Below, piece by piece: positions 12,301 through 25,400 of a stretch of DNA of 64,000 bases. Position 1 is the stretch's first letter. The number at the start of each line of letters is the position of its first letter. A model generated the notes under the pieces. The model saw only the letters and a program-made list of their open reading frames with translations. It searched no databases and was not told the DNA's origin. The position numbers were made by a program, and so were the translations under genes. This DNA is from Imbricaverruca yamaguchii (taxonomy: Eukaryota; Arthropoda; Thecostraca; Neoverrucidae), in contig JAOTOL010001507.1 in assembly GCA_034440575.1 (NCBI GenBank), forward strand, positions 887,501-951,500, given 5' to 3'.

Positions 12301-15300
12301 GGGCGGCCCAGATGGGGAGGTCGTCCGCTGCCGGCGACGGCCGTACTTCACTGGCTCGTGAGCGCGGGCAGCGCGTACCCCTGGTTAGAAGCGACGGATT
12401 ACGAGGGAGTGGTTCCCACTCTGCCAGTGTATCGTGCTGGTAAAACTATCTTGTCGGCTTCCCATCTCAGACGATCATTGTTTGCTCATGTTGCAAACAT
12501 TGTAGTTCGATTTAAGCTTTCCATGTTTTAAGCTTTTGTGTGTGCAATGTTTGGGCCGCTTGATGCGATTATAAGGGACATTGGTGTCAGAATTCGACAC
12601 TGAGTGGTCGTTTGTCATGTAATATATCCATATATTCAAAATGGTCGAGAAATTGCGACACTGTAATAACAAAAACTCGTAAAAGCCATCAAAGTTGTTT
12701 TCTTTTCACTACATTGATGTGCCATGGCAAAAATGCTTCAACGCATTTGTACGCACTTCAAGTCAAATCTGAATCTCTGCCACCACCCCGGGCCGTCATT
12801 CATAACCAGGAAGTGATCCGCGCGCTTCTGAACCGCGCGCTTCTCGAGCGATTGTGGCGCCAAGCCTGCAGCGGACGCCGCCTCCTCCGGAGCCCGTGTG
12901 ATGCCTCTCCGGAGCGGCGTGCAGGTATGACGTCATACCTGGTATGACGTCACGCCTGGACGCCGCGTCCGTCGGCCGCCATCGGTGGCCGCACGTAGTG
13001 ACTGGCTCGGTGGTGTCTGTTCAAGGTCGCAAGAAGGGTGGCGGATTCGCCACCGTGTCGTCGGCATATCGGGTATGACGTCACTCGCAGTCCGCCGGCA
13101 TGGAGCGTGGTGTCTCTGCACACACCCCCTGTACATAGCCAGTCTGTACCCCCACCACCTGCACCTCACATGCTCTCTCACAGCGATACTTGCCCGGGAG
13201 CTCGTCGTCGATGTCCCCCCCCCCCCCAACGTCGCCCATCGTCGGTGTCGTGCCCCGGTGCACGAACTCTGCGTCGGTACCCGTGCACCTGTTTCAGCAC
13301 CAGCGCCGCGTGGGCAGTTGGCCCACGATGTCATTGAATGCGAGTTGAATGAAGATGACTTTGCGCGTCCAACGTGCGCACAACTGCAGCTGAAGTCGAA
13401 GTGCTTCCCAATTCAGCATCTCCCATTGATTATTTAATTAATAACCTTCCTCTATCGACTGTCTAAGCTTTTGACAGCCACGATGTGATGTTCCGATGGG
13501 CTCTTGAACGCCTTCATGCCCGCGGTTGGCGGTTTCCACCGCACGAATAGCATTGAGTTGCCGTACAGCCTTCGACTGCCGCTGCCGTTGTGTGCCGCCG
13601 ATAGGCCGCACGTCCCCCCCCGCCCCCCCCCCGCACGCCCCCCACACCGGACAGGTCAGCCTCTCGTCGGAGGACAGCACGGCGGCCGCCATGCACCTGG
13701 AACGTCGCCCGGGCGGCGACCCTGTAGCGCCTGCGGTCGGCCCGCCTCAGTCACGTGCTAAAGCCGGGGTCGGGTCAGACGCGGTGAAGGGGCGACTCGC
13801 ACCCCCCCCCCCCTCCCCGCCACCTCTGCCGCGATTCGAGAGGTGCCCCGCCGTGTGGAGGCAGGGCCTCGCTGACTTTCCAGTCGGTGAGGCTCCAAGA
13901 TGCAGGACGCTTCCGGGCGTGGAAGTCTCCAGGGTGCTCGATTACATCCGCTCCCTTGAAATTGTCCCAGTTGGTCGCCCCTCAGAGGAAATGGCGCCCA
14001 TCCAGATGACCCGGACCATTCAAAATTGCTCACCCTCGCCCCATCCTCCTTGGCGAAATCCAAGATTGGTCGGTGGCGAAAGCCGCAGACATCACCGTTT
14101 GCATACCAGGCGCGAGAATAGACGCCAGTTCTCCGTATCTGCTACGTGCAGAGCTCAATCATTCCACCTCTTCACACATTATCGAGCATAATTGCGACAG
14201 CAATGTGCACTGTTTCTTCATAACCCAGAAACCCCCGCCAAGCATCTTGCACCCAAACCCGGTTTGCACCAATTCAGGGTGTTCAGTTTGAAGCACCGCT
14301 GTAAAGTGACATTTCTCCGTGCATTGGCACGTGACTGAGGCTGGCTTCACTGCTACTTAGAAGTGCCTGACGTTTGACGTTTAGAAGAGAAGTGTCTGAC
14401 GTCTAGAAGTGTCTGACGCATTCGCAGAGCCGCAGAGCGGCTGTAGCTGTTCTGCGTGTGGTTGTGCTGTTGCCGCTGTGGTGCGTCCATCGCCACTCGC
14501 TGTGCTCGCTGTGCATGCCTCCGAGCTGTGTTCACTGTGCACAGCTGTGGTCTGTGCACGTGTCGGCATGCCGTGTTCTCGGGATGAGCTTGCTGGCAGC
14601 TACATCCTCCGTCGGGTTGGCATTGTGCTGGTAATTTATGTCTGCTTAACAGTAGAAACTGTTGGCTTAGCAGTAGATGCTGTTGGCTTAACAGTAGATA
14701 CTGTTGGCTTAACAGTAGATACTGTTGGCTTAACAGTAGATACTGTTGGCTTAACAGTAGATACTGTTGGCCTCAAGGCGCAGCTTGACGATGACAGCTG
14801 TCACGTCTTCGACGGTGAGTGTTACCTCGGCGCGCCGTGACGAAGCGAGAGACTGGCGTCGTAGTCTGCCGAGTTCGCGCGTAGCTTCCCAGTTCGGACG
14901 GACACTGTGTCCGGATTGTTGGTCCGATCGCATGCGTGTCGGAGATCTGCCGCGCACAAGCGACGCCGGGTCAACCAGTGGCCCTGCGGCGATGTAGAGT
15001 CGTTTTATGTGAAAACGAGTTGAAGGAAGAGTTCGCTGAGATCTTCCTGGCTGTCCTTGTTTTCTTGTGGGGGGTTCGCGTTAAAGTGCAAACTGCGACT
15101 TTTCTTGTCGCATCATCTTTACGAGGCAGCCGAGTTAGCATTTGTGTGCACTGTGCGCATAGGTTCAGTGTCGCCGCGAAGACTCGCTATAATTGCGCGG
15201 ATATTGTCTAAGGCAGCGTCGAAGTCAAGTAATATAGATCGAAAACACATTTATATGTGGGATTGGCTGCGCTTTGAGACTTTGTTTGCGATTTGAGGAC

Positions 15301-16415
15301 ACTGCAGATTTTGTTGTGGACTCGGCGCCTGTTGTGATGTAATTCCGGGGAAATGACCCTGGCTTACAGAGCTTCGCCATACTTAACAGAGCTTCTATAT
15401 TTGTTGACTGGCTACCTAGCGGAACGGACTACTTAACGGAGCTTCTGTATTTGTTGGCCGACTATCTAGCGGGGCGGACTACTTAACGGAGCATCTGTGT
15501 TTGCTCCGTGTCAAAGGTCACGCTGGTGTCAAAGGTCACGCTGAGCCGGAGCTGAACCTAACGTGCGCTGTCGAGTGTATGATGCGTTCATTTGCATAAT
15601 TCAGTGACATGCTTCAGCTTGCGTCTTGGGTCTCGGGTCATTTAGGCTGCGCAGAGATGTTTCATTCATGTTGGGTGTTGGTGCTTGCGTTCGTGTTTGC
15701 GGAGGTGTTCCGCCCGTGTTGCTCTGGGAGTGGGGGAGGGTTGAGGTGGGTAGCCACACCGCGCCACGGCGACTGTAGGCCCCGGCGGCGGCCATTTTCG
15801 GACGGCTTCTGCTTGTGCTGCGCTGCGGCGGCTGCGCGTGTTTTGCGGCCGCGCGGACCAATCAGCGCAGGTTCCTGTCCGGCAGGGGGCGGAGCCGGCC
15901 GGCTGAGGATCCCGCCCGCGTGGCTGTCCGGTAGGAGATGACGTCATGACCCCGGTTGTGCTGCCACCCCTGTACTGCATGGGCCCTGGACGAGCACTGT
16001 ATGACGGCGTGACCCAGGATTCCCGCAGGCTCAGCGAACGACCCCACCCACCCGACCCGACCCGATTGTGACCCGACCGCATCTTGACCCGGTGACCCCG
16101 CTGACCCCTGCGACCCGACCCGATCGGTGGCACGCTCCTGGTCTGACCGAACCCGCCTCGATCAGAGAGCAGTCGTCTCGGCAGTCTGACTCCCAGCACG
16201 ACGACGCCATCTTGGCCCGGTGACCCCGATGACCCCTGCGACCCGACCCGATCGGTGGCACGCTCCCGACCGGACACCTGCCCTGACCAGGGAGCTGTCG
16301 TCCCACCAGTCTCACTCCCTGCACGAGGACGCCATCCCGCGTATAGCCTTCATGGATGCCACCGTCTAGTGGTCTTCACCAACTTCGTTTGGTGTAGACG
16401 ATGCCCCGGTATTGT

Positions 16416-16457
<42 letters not shown>

Positions 16458-19400
16458 ACCACCACCACACTCCACCCGTTCGTTGTATGCCGTCCTTGTG
16501 ACCCCGGCTGACCTTGTGACCCCGATTTAACTTCCGAATATGGTGTTACGCCACGACTGGAAGCCGGATGCGTGTCTAGCATGAGTCGGTAAAGTATCAC
16601 ACGCCCACATGCGCACAATCGCCTGGTCTTGACCCGTGAGCTCTAGTGTCGGTCTAGCGAGCACGCCCCTCCCACTCCCGTGCCGGCGGTCCGTGCGTGG
16701 CGTGTGCGCATGCGCGAGGCTCGCGGCGCCCGACTTCCCGCCGTGACGTCACCTGACGATTGGCCGCGCGACAGGAGCAACTGAACAATCTGATGGTGAC
16801 GCTGAGGGCGACGCAGCCGCACTTCATCCGCTGCATCATCCCCAACGAGACCAAGTCGCCCGGTACGTGCCGGCACGCTTCAGTACACTGTCTTATGCCC
16901 ATGGTGGTACCCCACCATGTAGGTTAGTTAGTTAGTTACGAGACAAAGTCGCCTGGTACGTACCGGCACGCTTCAGTACACTCTGTCTTATGCCCATGGT
17001 GGTACCCCACCATGTAGGTTAGTTAGTTAGTTACGAGACCAAGTCGCCCTGGTACGTACCGGCACGCTTCAGTACACTGTCTTATGCCCATGGTGGTACC
17101 CCACCATGTAGGTTAGTTAGTTAGTTACGAGACAAAGTCGCCCGGTACGTGCCGGCACGCTTCAGTACACTGTCTTATGCCCATGGTGGTACCCCACCAT
17201 GTAGGTTAGTTAGTTAGTTACGAGACCAAGTCGCCCGGTACCTGCCGGCACGCTTCATGGTATGGATGGTACACCACCATGTAGGTTAGTTAGTTATTAG
17301 GGGCTTAGGGCGCATCAACTGCAGTGGTTATACAGCGGCCATCAGCACCACCATGTAGGCGGTACCATCCATACCATGGTACAGGTATACAGGCACCATC
17401 TATACCGCTGTACCACCATGTAGGCGGTACCATCCATACCATGATACAGGTATACAGGCACCATCTATACCGCTGTACCACCATGTAGGCGGTACCATCC
17501 ATACCATGATACAGGTATACAGGCACCATCTATACCGCTGTACCACCATGTAGGTGGTACCATCCATACCATGGTTACAGGTATACAGGCACCATCTATA
17601 TACCATGTAGGTGGTTTATAGTTGTACCACAATGTAGGTGGTACCATCCATACCATGGTACAGGTATACAGGCACCATCTATACCGCTGTACCACCATGT
17701 AGGTGGTACCATCCATACCATGGTACAGGTATACAGGTACCATCTATACCGCTGTACCACCATGTAGGCGGTACCATCCATACCATGATACAGGTATACA
17801 GGCACCATCTATACCGCTGTACCACCATGTAGGCGGTACCATCCATACCATGGTACAGGTATACAGGCACCCTCCATACCGATGTACCACCATGTAGATG
17901 GTGTCATCCATACCATGATACAGGTATGCAGGCACCCTCCATACCGCTGTACCACCATGCAGATGGTACAGCGCCATGTGAAAAGTGCAACGTTTCAACA
18001 CGCTACTGAGACATCGAGTGCAAATGGATACGTGTGTATGCGTCACGCATGAGTATACGTGCGTGCGTTTTACATGGGTATGCGTGTGTACATGGTACCC
18101 GTGTGTGCATTTTGCGCATGTGTGCATTGTACATATTATGCATATGTACAGAGGGGCAAGGCGCCACATGCACGCAGGGACCGGGTCTGCTGACACACAG
18201 ATAGAGGAGCAGAGGTGTATGGAAGATCAACTGATTTTGTGTTAACTACGGTGGCGAAATTTACTGTCGCCCTGGTATGTAATTTGTAATAAATGTGCAT
18301 CGTTATAAACAATCGTCACTGCCCCTCCCCGCCTGTCCTGGGGAGCACTAGACGGTAACACCGCCACTGCTCCTCCTCGCCCGTCCTATGGAGTACTGGA
18401 CGGTAACACCGTTACTGCCCTTCCCCGCCCGTCCTATAGAGTACTGGACGGTAACACCGTCACTGCCCTTCCCCGCCTGTCCTGGGGAGCACTAGACGGT
18501 AACACCGTTACTGCCCCTCCTCGTCCGTCCCGTGGCATGTCACAATCCACACGGCAGCAACATCCGACCCGCACGCGTCTGTGGGAGTTCTGCCCGCGCG
18601 CCTTCACCGGGTCGCCTCGCAGCCGAAGACACCTCCCGGTTGGAGTCGCCACCTTAACTTCCTCCGGTCGCCGCCAGGTGTCATCGACTCTCACTTGGTC
18701 ATGCACCAGCTGACCTGCAACGGCGTGCTGGAAGGCATCCGCATCTGCCGCAAGGGCTTCCCCAACCGGATGGTGTACGCCGACTTCAAACACCGGTAGG
18801 TACCAGCCGCCGATGGTTACTCAAAGCCTGCTGGGGCGCCAAGTGTCTCGATGGCGCCAAGCGTCCTGGTGGCGCCAAATTATCCGCTGGCGCCAAATGT
18901 CTCGGTGGCGCCAAATGTCCCCGTTTTGGGGGGTTTACTGGATGTCGCCACAAGCCATGTCTTTCGAACGAATCGGGGCGAAGAGGCAATGAGGCAATTC
19001 AGGCCAGATTGACTGCGAAGCGTGTTCCGAGCGGTAGTTTTACGTCGCAATGAGCTGCAGTCTAGCAAGGGTCAAGTTTCGCATGCCTTTCGGTTGGATA
19101 TTTGGCTGTAATTTCTGGATTTCGAAAGGGCACTATGATGTCTCTTGATCGTGCCACAGAATGGAATCAAAGAGAAAGTTGTATAAATGTGTCGAATAAA
19201 TGCGCGCATTCAGCCGTTGAGTTAATTGCGCCAACGAAAATCGCTTCGCTGATGTGTAAGTGAAGTCTTTACCGATCCCGGGCAGAATCTCAGGTGGCGA
19301 TGACCATCTCTGCATCCACCTATCCACAGGTGATGGTGACCACCTCCTCCTCCACCTCTCCACAGGTGGTGGTGACCACCTCCTCCTCCACCTCTCCACA

Positions 19401-22400
19401 GGTGGCGGGGACCAGCGGTGTTCTGCCGACACTCGGCACAGCTCTCTTATGCCAATTGACGTCTAACACACAGAGGTGTTGTGGTTACGCGCTGTGGGTG
19501 TCACACTCCGGGCTTTCAGGTGCTTGCTTTTATCTCATGTGAATTATTTCTAATAGTTGACAGCAACATCTCCAACTGCCAATACATCAACACTATTCAT
19601 ACCATTTTGTTCGACCCTACTTCGTCCCTGAGCCGCCCAGCAGGTCTTACATTTTACACGCTATTCTTTTTTCTTCGTCGTGAACTGCTCTACGCGCTGT
19701 TGGTTTTAATTTCACTCCACCAGAACATAGTTAGAAGACAAACGTAGACATCAGTGACTACCCGCTCTTTCAAGACATAACACGTACGTGGCGAATACTC
19801 GCGACACATTCCCTAATTACTCTGCTTGATGATTTAGAAGTCGAAATGTGGAAGTAACTGGTCACATGTTCTCGTCACTGTCTTGCTCTATAGGTTCGCT
19901 TCCCCTCTGGCCTGCATGGGTCAGGCTACGAATGGGCTAAAATCCTTCACCGCAACCCACAGCCCACTGGGTTCCTCCGTATCTTACACGAGCACCACGA
20001 TAACCTCGTATCTCACACAAACGCCACGATAACTTCGTAACCACCACATGAGCACCACGATAACCTCGTATCCCACACGGGCATCACGACAACCTCGTAC
20101 CTCCCACACGAGCACCACAACCTCGTATCCCACACGAGCGCCACGACAGCCTCGTTGTCCAGCCTCTCTTCGCACCACCTCACAGATGGCCGTTGGTCCG
20201 CCCCTTTAAAGGGCTGTTCATACCTAGCGTAATCTGGACGCCAAAAAAAGACCAGCGCAATGACGGACTAGGCGTAATCCCGACGCACATGTTGAGACGT
20301 GTTGCAACTTGCAAGCTAAAAAAACCGCAGCCGATGTGGCCCCAATCCGCCGAAGATCAGCAAATATGGCGACCGCAGTTTATTCCGAGCAGTCTGGCGA
20401 CCTTACGTCAAAGCCGCTGGTGCGCCGAGCGGAAAAGGTTGAGAAAACCCAACTTTGTCCGCTCGGAAATCGCCAGCGTTTTGTCGGACTCGGCGGACAG
20501 CTGACGCAAGGCCGACGTAATGGCAGAATCGACAGACTCGTTGGGTCCCATGCTAACTGTCCGCTAGCTTTGCGTCGACTCCGACAGTGCGTCGAGATTA
20601 CGCTGGGTGTGAACCGTCCTCAGCAGTCTGTCTCGCGCGCTAGGGCACAACTCATGCTACTGCCGGCCCCGGACAGTAACACGGCACCCTGCCCGCTAGT
20701 TATCTGATTCTGGCGCCGAAAGCCATGAAAAAGGCCGCCGACGACAATGAGGCCGCTGCCATTTGCCTCGAGAAGATCGAACTGCACACCGACAAGTACC
20801 GGCTGGGTCACACCAAGGTACCCCCCCCACGTGCATCTTGCCGGCGACTGTGGCGCCGGTGGTGTGTCACCCCTGTGCATACGTCCCCTGTCACCCCCCC
20901 CCCCTGCATCCGTGCGCGGCGGCCGACAGGGCGACGTGGGCGCGCCCGGCCGAGTTTGTGTTTGCGTTCTGTCTCGGCTGACGTGTGTCGGCTCGCACGC
21001 TGTCCTCGAGACTGTCCGCCGTACACCCTCGCACGATTCGCACGGACCCTCGCACGTCACGGACCCTCCTCGTCACGAGACGGTCGTCACGTCCGTGACG
21101 ACCGTCACGGACGGTTCACAGCAAGCGGTCTGTGTGCCGAGCGGCCCGAGTCGGTTCCAGAATGTGCCTGGATGTTTCTGAGTGTTCCCGAATGCTCCCG
21201 AATGTTTCTGAGTGCCCCCGAGTGCTCCCGAATGTTCCCGAATGCTCGCGAATGTTCCCGAATGCTCCCGAATGTTTCCGAATGCTCCCGAATGTTTCCG
21301 AATGCTCCCGAATGTTTCCGAATGCTCCCGAATGTTTCCGAATGCTCCCGAATGTCTCTGTGTGTCCCCGGGTGTGTAGTCAGCTGCCAGTTGGCGTTGG
21401 TCCGTTGTATCGAACAGCACAGCTGGCCAGACAGGCCCTGCCCCCTGTCCGACCGTCCGCACGGTGTCGCTGCTCCCTCATATAGCTGACCCTCGACCCG
21501 TGACCCGTGAGGCGCCGCACGCAGCCCCCCCCCCCGCACCCTGGAGTGGACCTCGCTGCGACCCGGTCTCGCACTCCCGTGACAGCACGCGCCACCTATG
21601 TGACCCATGTGGCCCCGTGTGGCCTCTGTGAACGTGCGACCTCGAAGGGGCCCCCGCCCGCCGTAGCGCCTGCACGTGCAGACCGGTCGCGGACCGGTCA
21701 CCGACCCGGTGCCGCCCCCGTGCGACCGCGCGTAACCGGCATGACTCGTCTCCCCAAGCTACATGATTTTGGCGCCAAAAAAGATGAAGGCGTGCGCCGA
21801 CGACGACCGCGAGGCCACCACTGTCTGTCTCGAGACCACTGACCTGGACCCCGAGCAGTACAGGCTGGGCCACACCAAGGCACGTATCCGACCTGGCTCG
21901 GTGACCTGACCTGGCTCCGACCTGGCTCGCTCTGCGCCCCCACCCGCCTGCAGCCAAGCTGCGGCCGTTGCTGTTGGCTAACGTTTGTCGCCCGGTTTGG
22001 TCACGGCATCCCCCTGCCGCTCACCCCCCCCCCCCCCCCCCCCCTCCGGCCGTGTTCGTGTCGCCCCGCATCCGCACGCGACCCCGTCAGCACCCGCACA
22101 CGTGTCGGGTCTGCAGCGTCTATGGGTGTTCTGTGTACTAACTAACCCCCGTGCATACTACACACATGTACACACACCCGCGCCTGTGTCAACTTTCAGC
22201 CTGCTGCACCCGCGTTGTTTTCCCTGGTCTACCTGAACTGCCTGTGGCAAGGCGACCCTGTGTGACCCTGTTTCTGAGTTGTGTTTGACCTCCCAGTGGC
22301 GAATGCTCATGCAGTCTCCCGCAGCGCACCTTCGTTTTCTTCAGCATGTAACCGGGCCGTGCGTCGGCTCCGGCTTCCCCTCGGTCGCCAGAGTGGACTC

Positions 22401-25400
22401 TCCCGAACCCCAACAGCTGACACATTCTCTCCTTGGACGTCTGTAGCTACACCATTTTGTGCACGAAGAAAGCCAAGGGCATGGAAGACAAGGAGGCGGC
22501 GGAAACGATCATGGAGGAGATCGAAATGAATCGCGAACTGTTTCGATTTGGCCACACCAAGGCAGGGTGTCATGTCCCGTCTTTTAATCAACACGCACAC
22601 ACGCTTGTAGCGTGGCATCCGAGTAGCGTGGCAGTAGCGTGCGTAGCGGAGTAGCATCACGTTAAAAGCCATAGTGTTGCGGTCGTAGCGTTTGTCGTCC
22701 GTCTCTGTGCGTGCGTTTTCGAACAGCATGAGGTCGCAGTGACACCTTGGTCACGTGGTTCCGAACAGCATGAAGTCGCAGTGACGTCACTGACCACGTG
22801 GTACACCAGGACGGGACGCCTGAAGCTCCGAACAAAAACGGAGGCAGCTAACAGAGCATGACCCACAACAGTGCCGTGTCCCTGTCTAGGAACACTGCCG
22901 GATCTCAGCGCAGTACACCTGCATGCCTCGTGCCCCCCCACTCTCACCCAACACCCACCAGGCGTACAACCTGAGTCTACAGATTTGGCAGCACTCGCCG
23001 TCTGGCAGCACCGCCGGCGCGCGTCGGTCTGCGCGTGCTGCCAGACCCACCGACAGCACGCCCGATACCCGGCGGACCCATCTAGCCGTGCGACAGTCCG
23101 TCTGCCCCTCCCCTCCCCGTGTGTGTGTATGTGTGTGTGTGCGTGGTCGTCCACGCCGGCGACAACCGCCGGCGCCTCCTCCCCGGAGAAACCGCCGCCG
23201 GCGCCGCCGCCGGCTGACCGGCGTCCGTTGCCATAGCTACCGCATCCTGGACACCAAGCGGGTGCTCGACAAAACCGACGCGCGCCAGGCCACCGAGATG
23301 GTGATGGCGGGCCTGCCCCAGTTTGAGGACCTCCATAGATTTGGTCACACCAAGGTAGAGGCCGCCGCGCCGGTCGGATCAGCTCAGCTGGCTTCCTGCC
23401 TGCACTTGACGCGAAGAGATTGCCGCGAATTTCACACCGAACCACGCCGAAAACAGATCATAATATGCGACGGCTTCTGCCACTCACGTTTGAAGCGTGT
23501 TGTTGCTACCGTCGGGTGCAGCAATCCGGCGGTAGCATCGGCATTCCTCCAACACGTGCCCGCACGTGCTGCACGTGCAGCATCAGCACGTGCCCGCACG
23601 TGTAGTACCTGCAGCACTACCACCACGTACTCGCTGCTGCGTGTATAACCGCACACGGCACGGATGATCGGCTCTTGCTGCCTGCTGCTGATTCTGCATC
23701 ATGCCTAGCTTCCCTACCCCATCGTGTCTAGCTTACACTACCCTGTCGTGTTTGCATTACCCTACCCATCGTGTCCACCTTGCCCTATGCATGCCGTCCT
23801 TATGCGCGCTCCGGCGCCTGTTAGGCAAAATGGCTGTGAAGAGTGAGCAGCTGAAAAGCGGTACGTGACCTGCGATGACCTAACCTTGAAAGCGGCACGA
23901 GTACTAACATGACCTGCGTCGTGTTGAAATGTTGGACGAGCGAGGCCGTCAATTTCTGGGTCGGCTCGTCCTGTGCAACTTCCACCTGCGTAATGTCAAG
24001 TTAAAAAAATCATAGGATGTTGTGCCTCAGCATGTGCTGTAGGTGCCCGCACCGCTGCAGCGTAGTACTGTGCAGACATCTATTGTTTGCGGAAGAGTAG
24101 TAGTTGCCGTTAGCGACAATTCGTCGTCATCCACGCGAAAAGTAGCTTCCCCAATGGATGGTTAGCTGGGAATTGTGATGCCAGCTGGCGAGACGAAGCA
24201 TTTGGCAATCGGGGGCGAGAGGGCCGTAGTTGGTTCTTTTCGTGCAAGGCCATTTGGGTACTATGGAGCTGTAGAAATACGACGACTTCCCGCTTATAAG
24301 GATGCCACATTTTAGCTACTTACAATGTTCCTGTATGCGGCAAAATTTTCTCTCTGATTTTTCATAAGCGAGAAACTTCAGCAGAGCGAGGTTATTCATG
24401 AGCGAGAAACACACTTTCAGCGATATGCCGGACCAATCGACGTTTCTTTTGTGTCCAAGAGATTCACCTTTCGTCCGTAATTAACATTAACATTTCATCT
24501 CCGACCGCAATATCACCACACCGGTGGTTGCGCCCTAAAACCTACATAACTAGCTAACATTTCATCAGCGCTGGGTAAGTTCTCATGCGACCATCGTTTC
24601 TGATCCGTGGCTAGGTCAAGATTATACAATGTATGCATTGCAAATACATTATATTGCCTTGCGAAGTATACATAATTATCTGAGATGTCGGGATGCGACT
24701 CTTTCTTAAAGTGCTTTAAGCTTCAATCAACTACTCAGCATAGCAACTGTTTTACTACCCGATCACGTGGCAATGCGTCATGCAACTCGATGTCGTGCTT
24801 TCCGCTGATATTGATGTTTCACGCCAGCGCCAGCATAGAGTATATTTTGCCTCTGGGTTTCACTCAGCACACTGCGCACCATGACCTTTGACCCGCGGTG
24901 GCGGCGTGGCTAACCTTTGGCCCGCGGTGGCGGCGTGGCTGACCTTTGACCCGCGGCGGCGGCGTGGCTGACCTTTGGCCCGTGGCGGCGGCCCGGCTGA
25001 CCTGTGAGCTGCGGCAGGTGTTCTTCCGTGCGGGAGTGCTGGGTCAGATGGAAGAGCTGCGCGACGACCGGCTGTCCAAGATCTTCAGCTGGATTCAGGC
25101 CTGGGTGCGCGGGTACTTTGCGCGCAAGGAGTTCAAGAAGCTCCAGGAACAGAGGTGGGTGCGCCTGCCATGCAACCCCCGCTCGCGCCTTCTCTGTACA
25201 TTTATCGCGAGTGTCCTTCCCTCCCGAATGATCTGTCATGTATACCGAAATTTAGGTCAACTTGTTTTACTTTGACGGCCCCTAACTCGAAAATGTGTCA
25301 GCCGATTTCCGTTTTTGTGCATTTAAGCAACGCGCCGGCCATGCTTCAGCAGGTACGCAAACAATGGCGTATATCGGTTGGTACAGTCTGGAGTTATGTA

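Noticed and set aside
20193..20707. Open frames before the first converter exon
   Set aside because: No homology, no repeat of converter motifs and no suitable splice phase.
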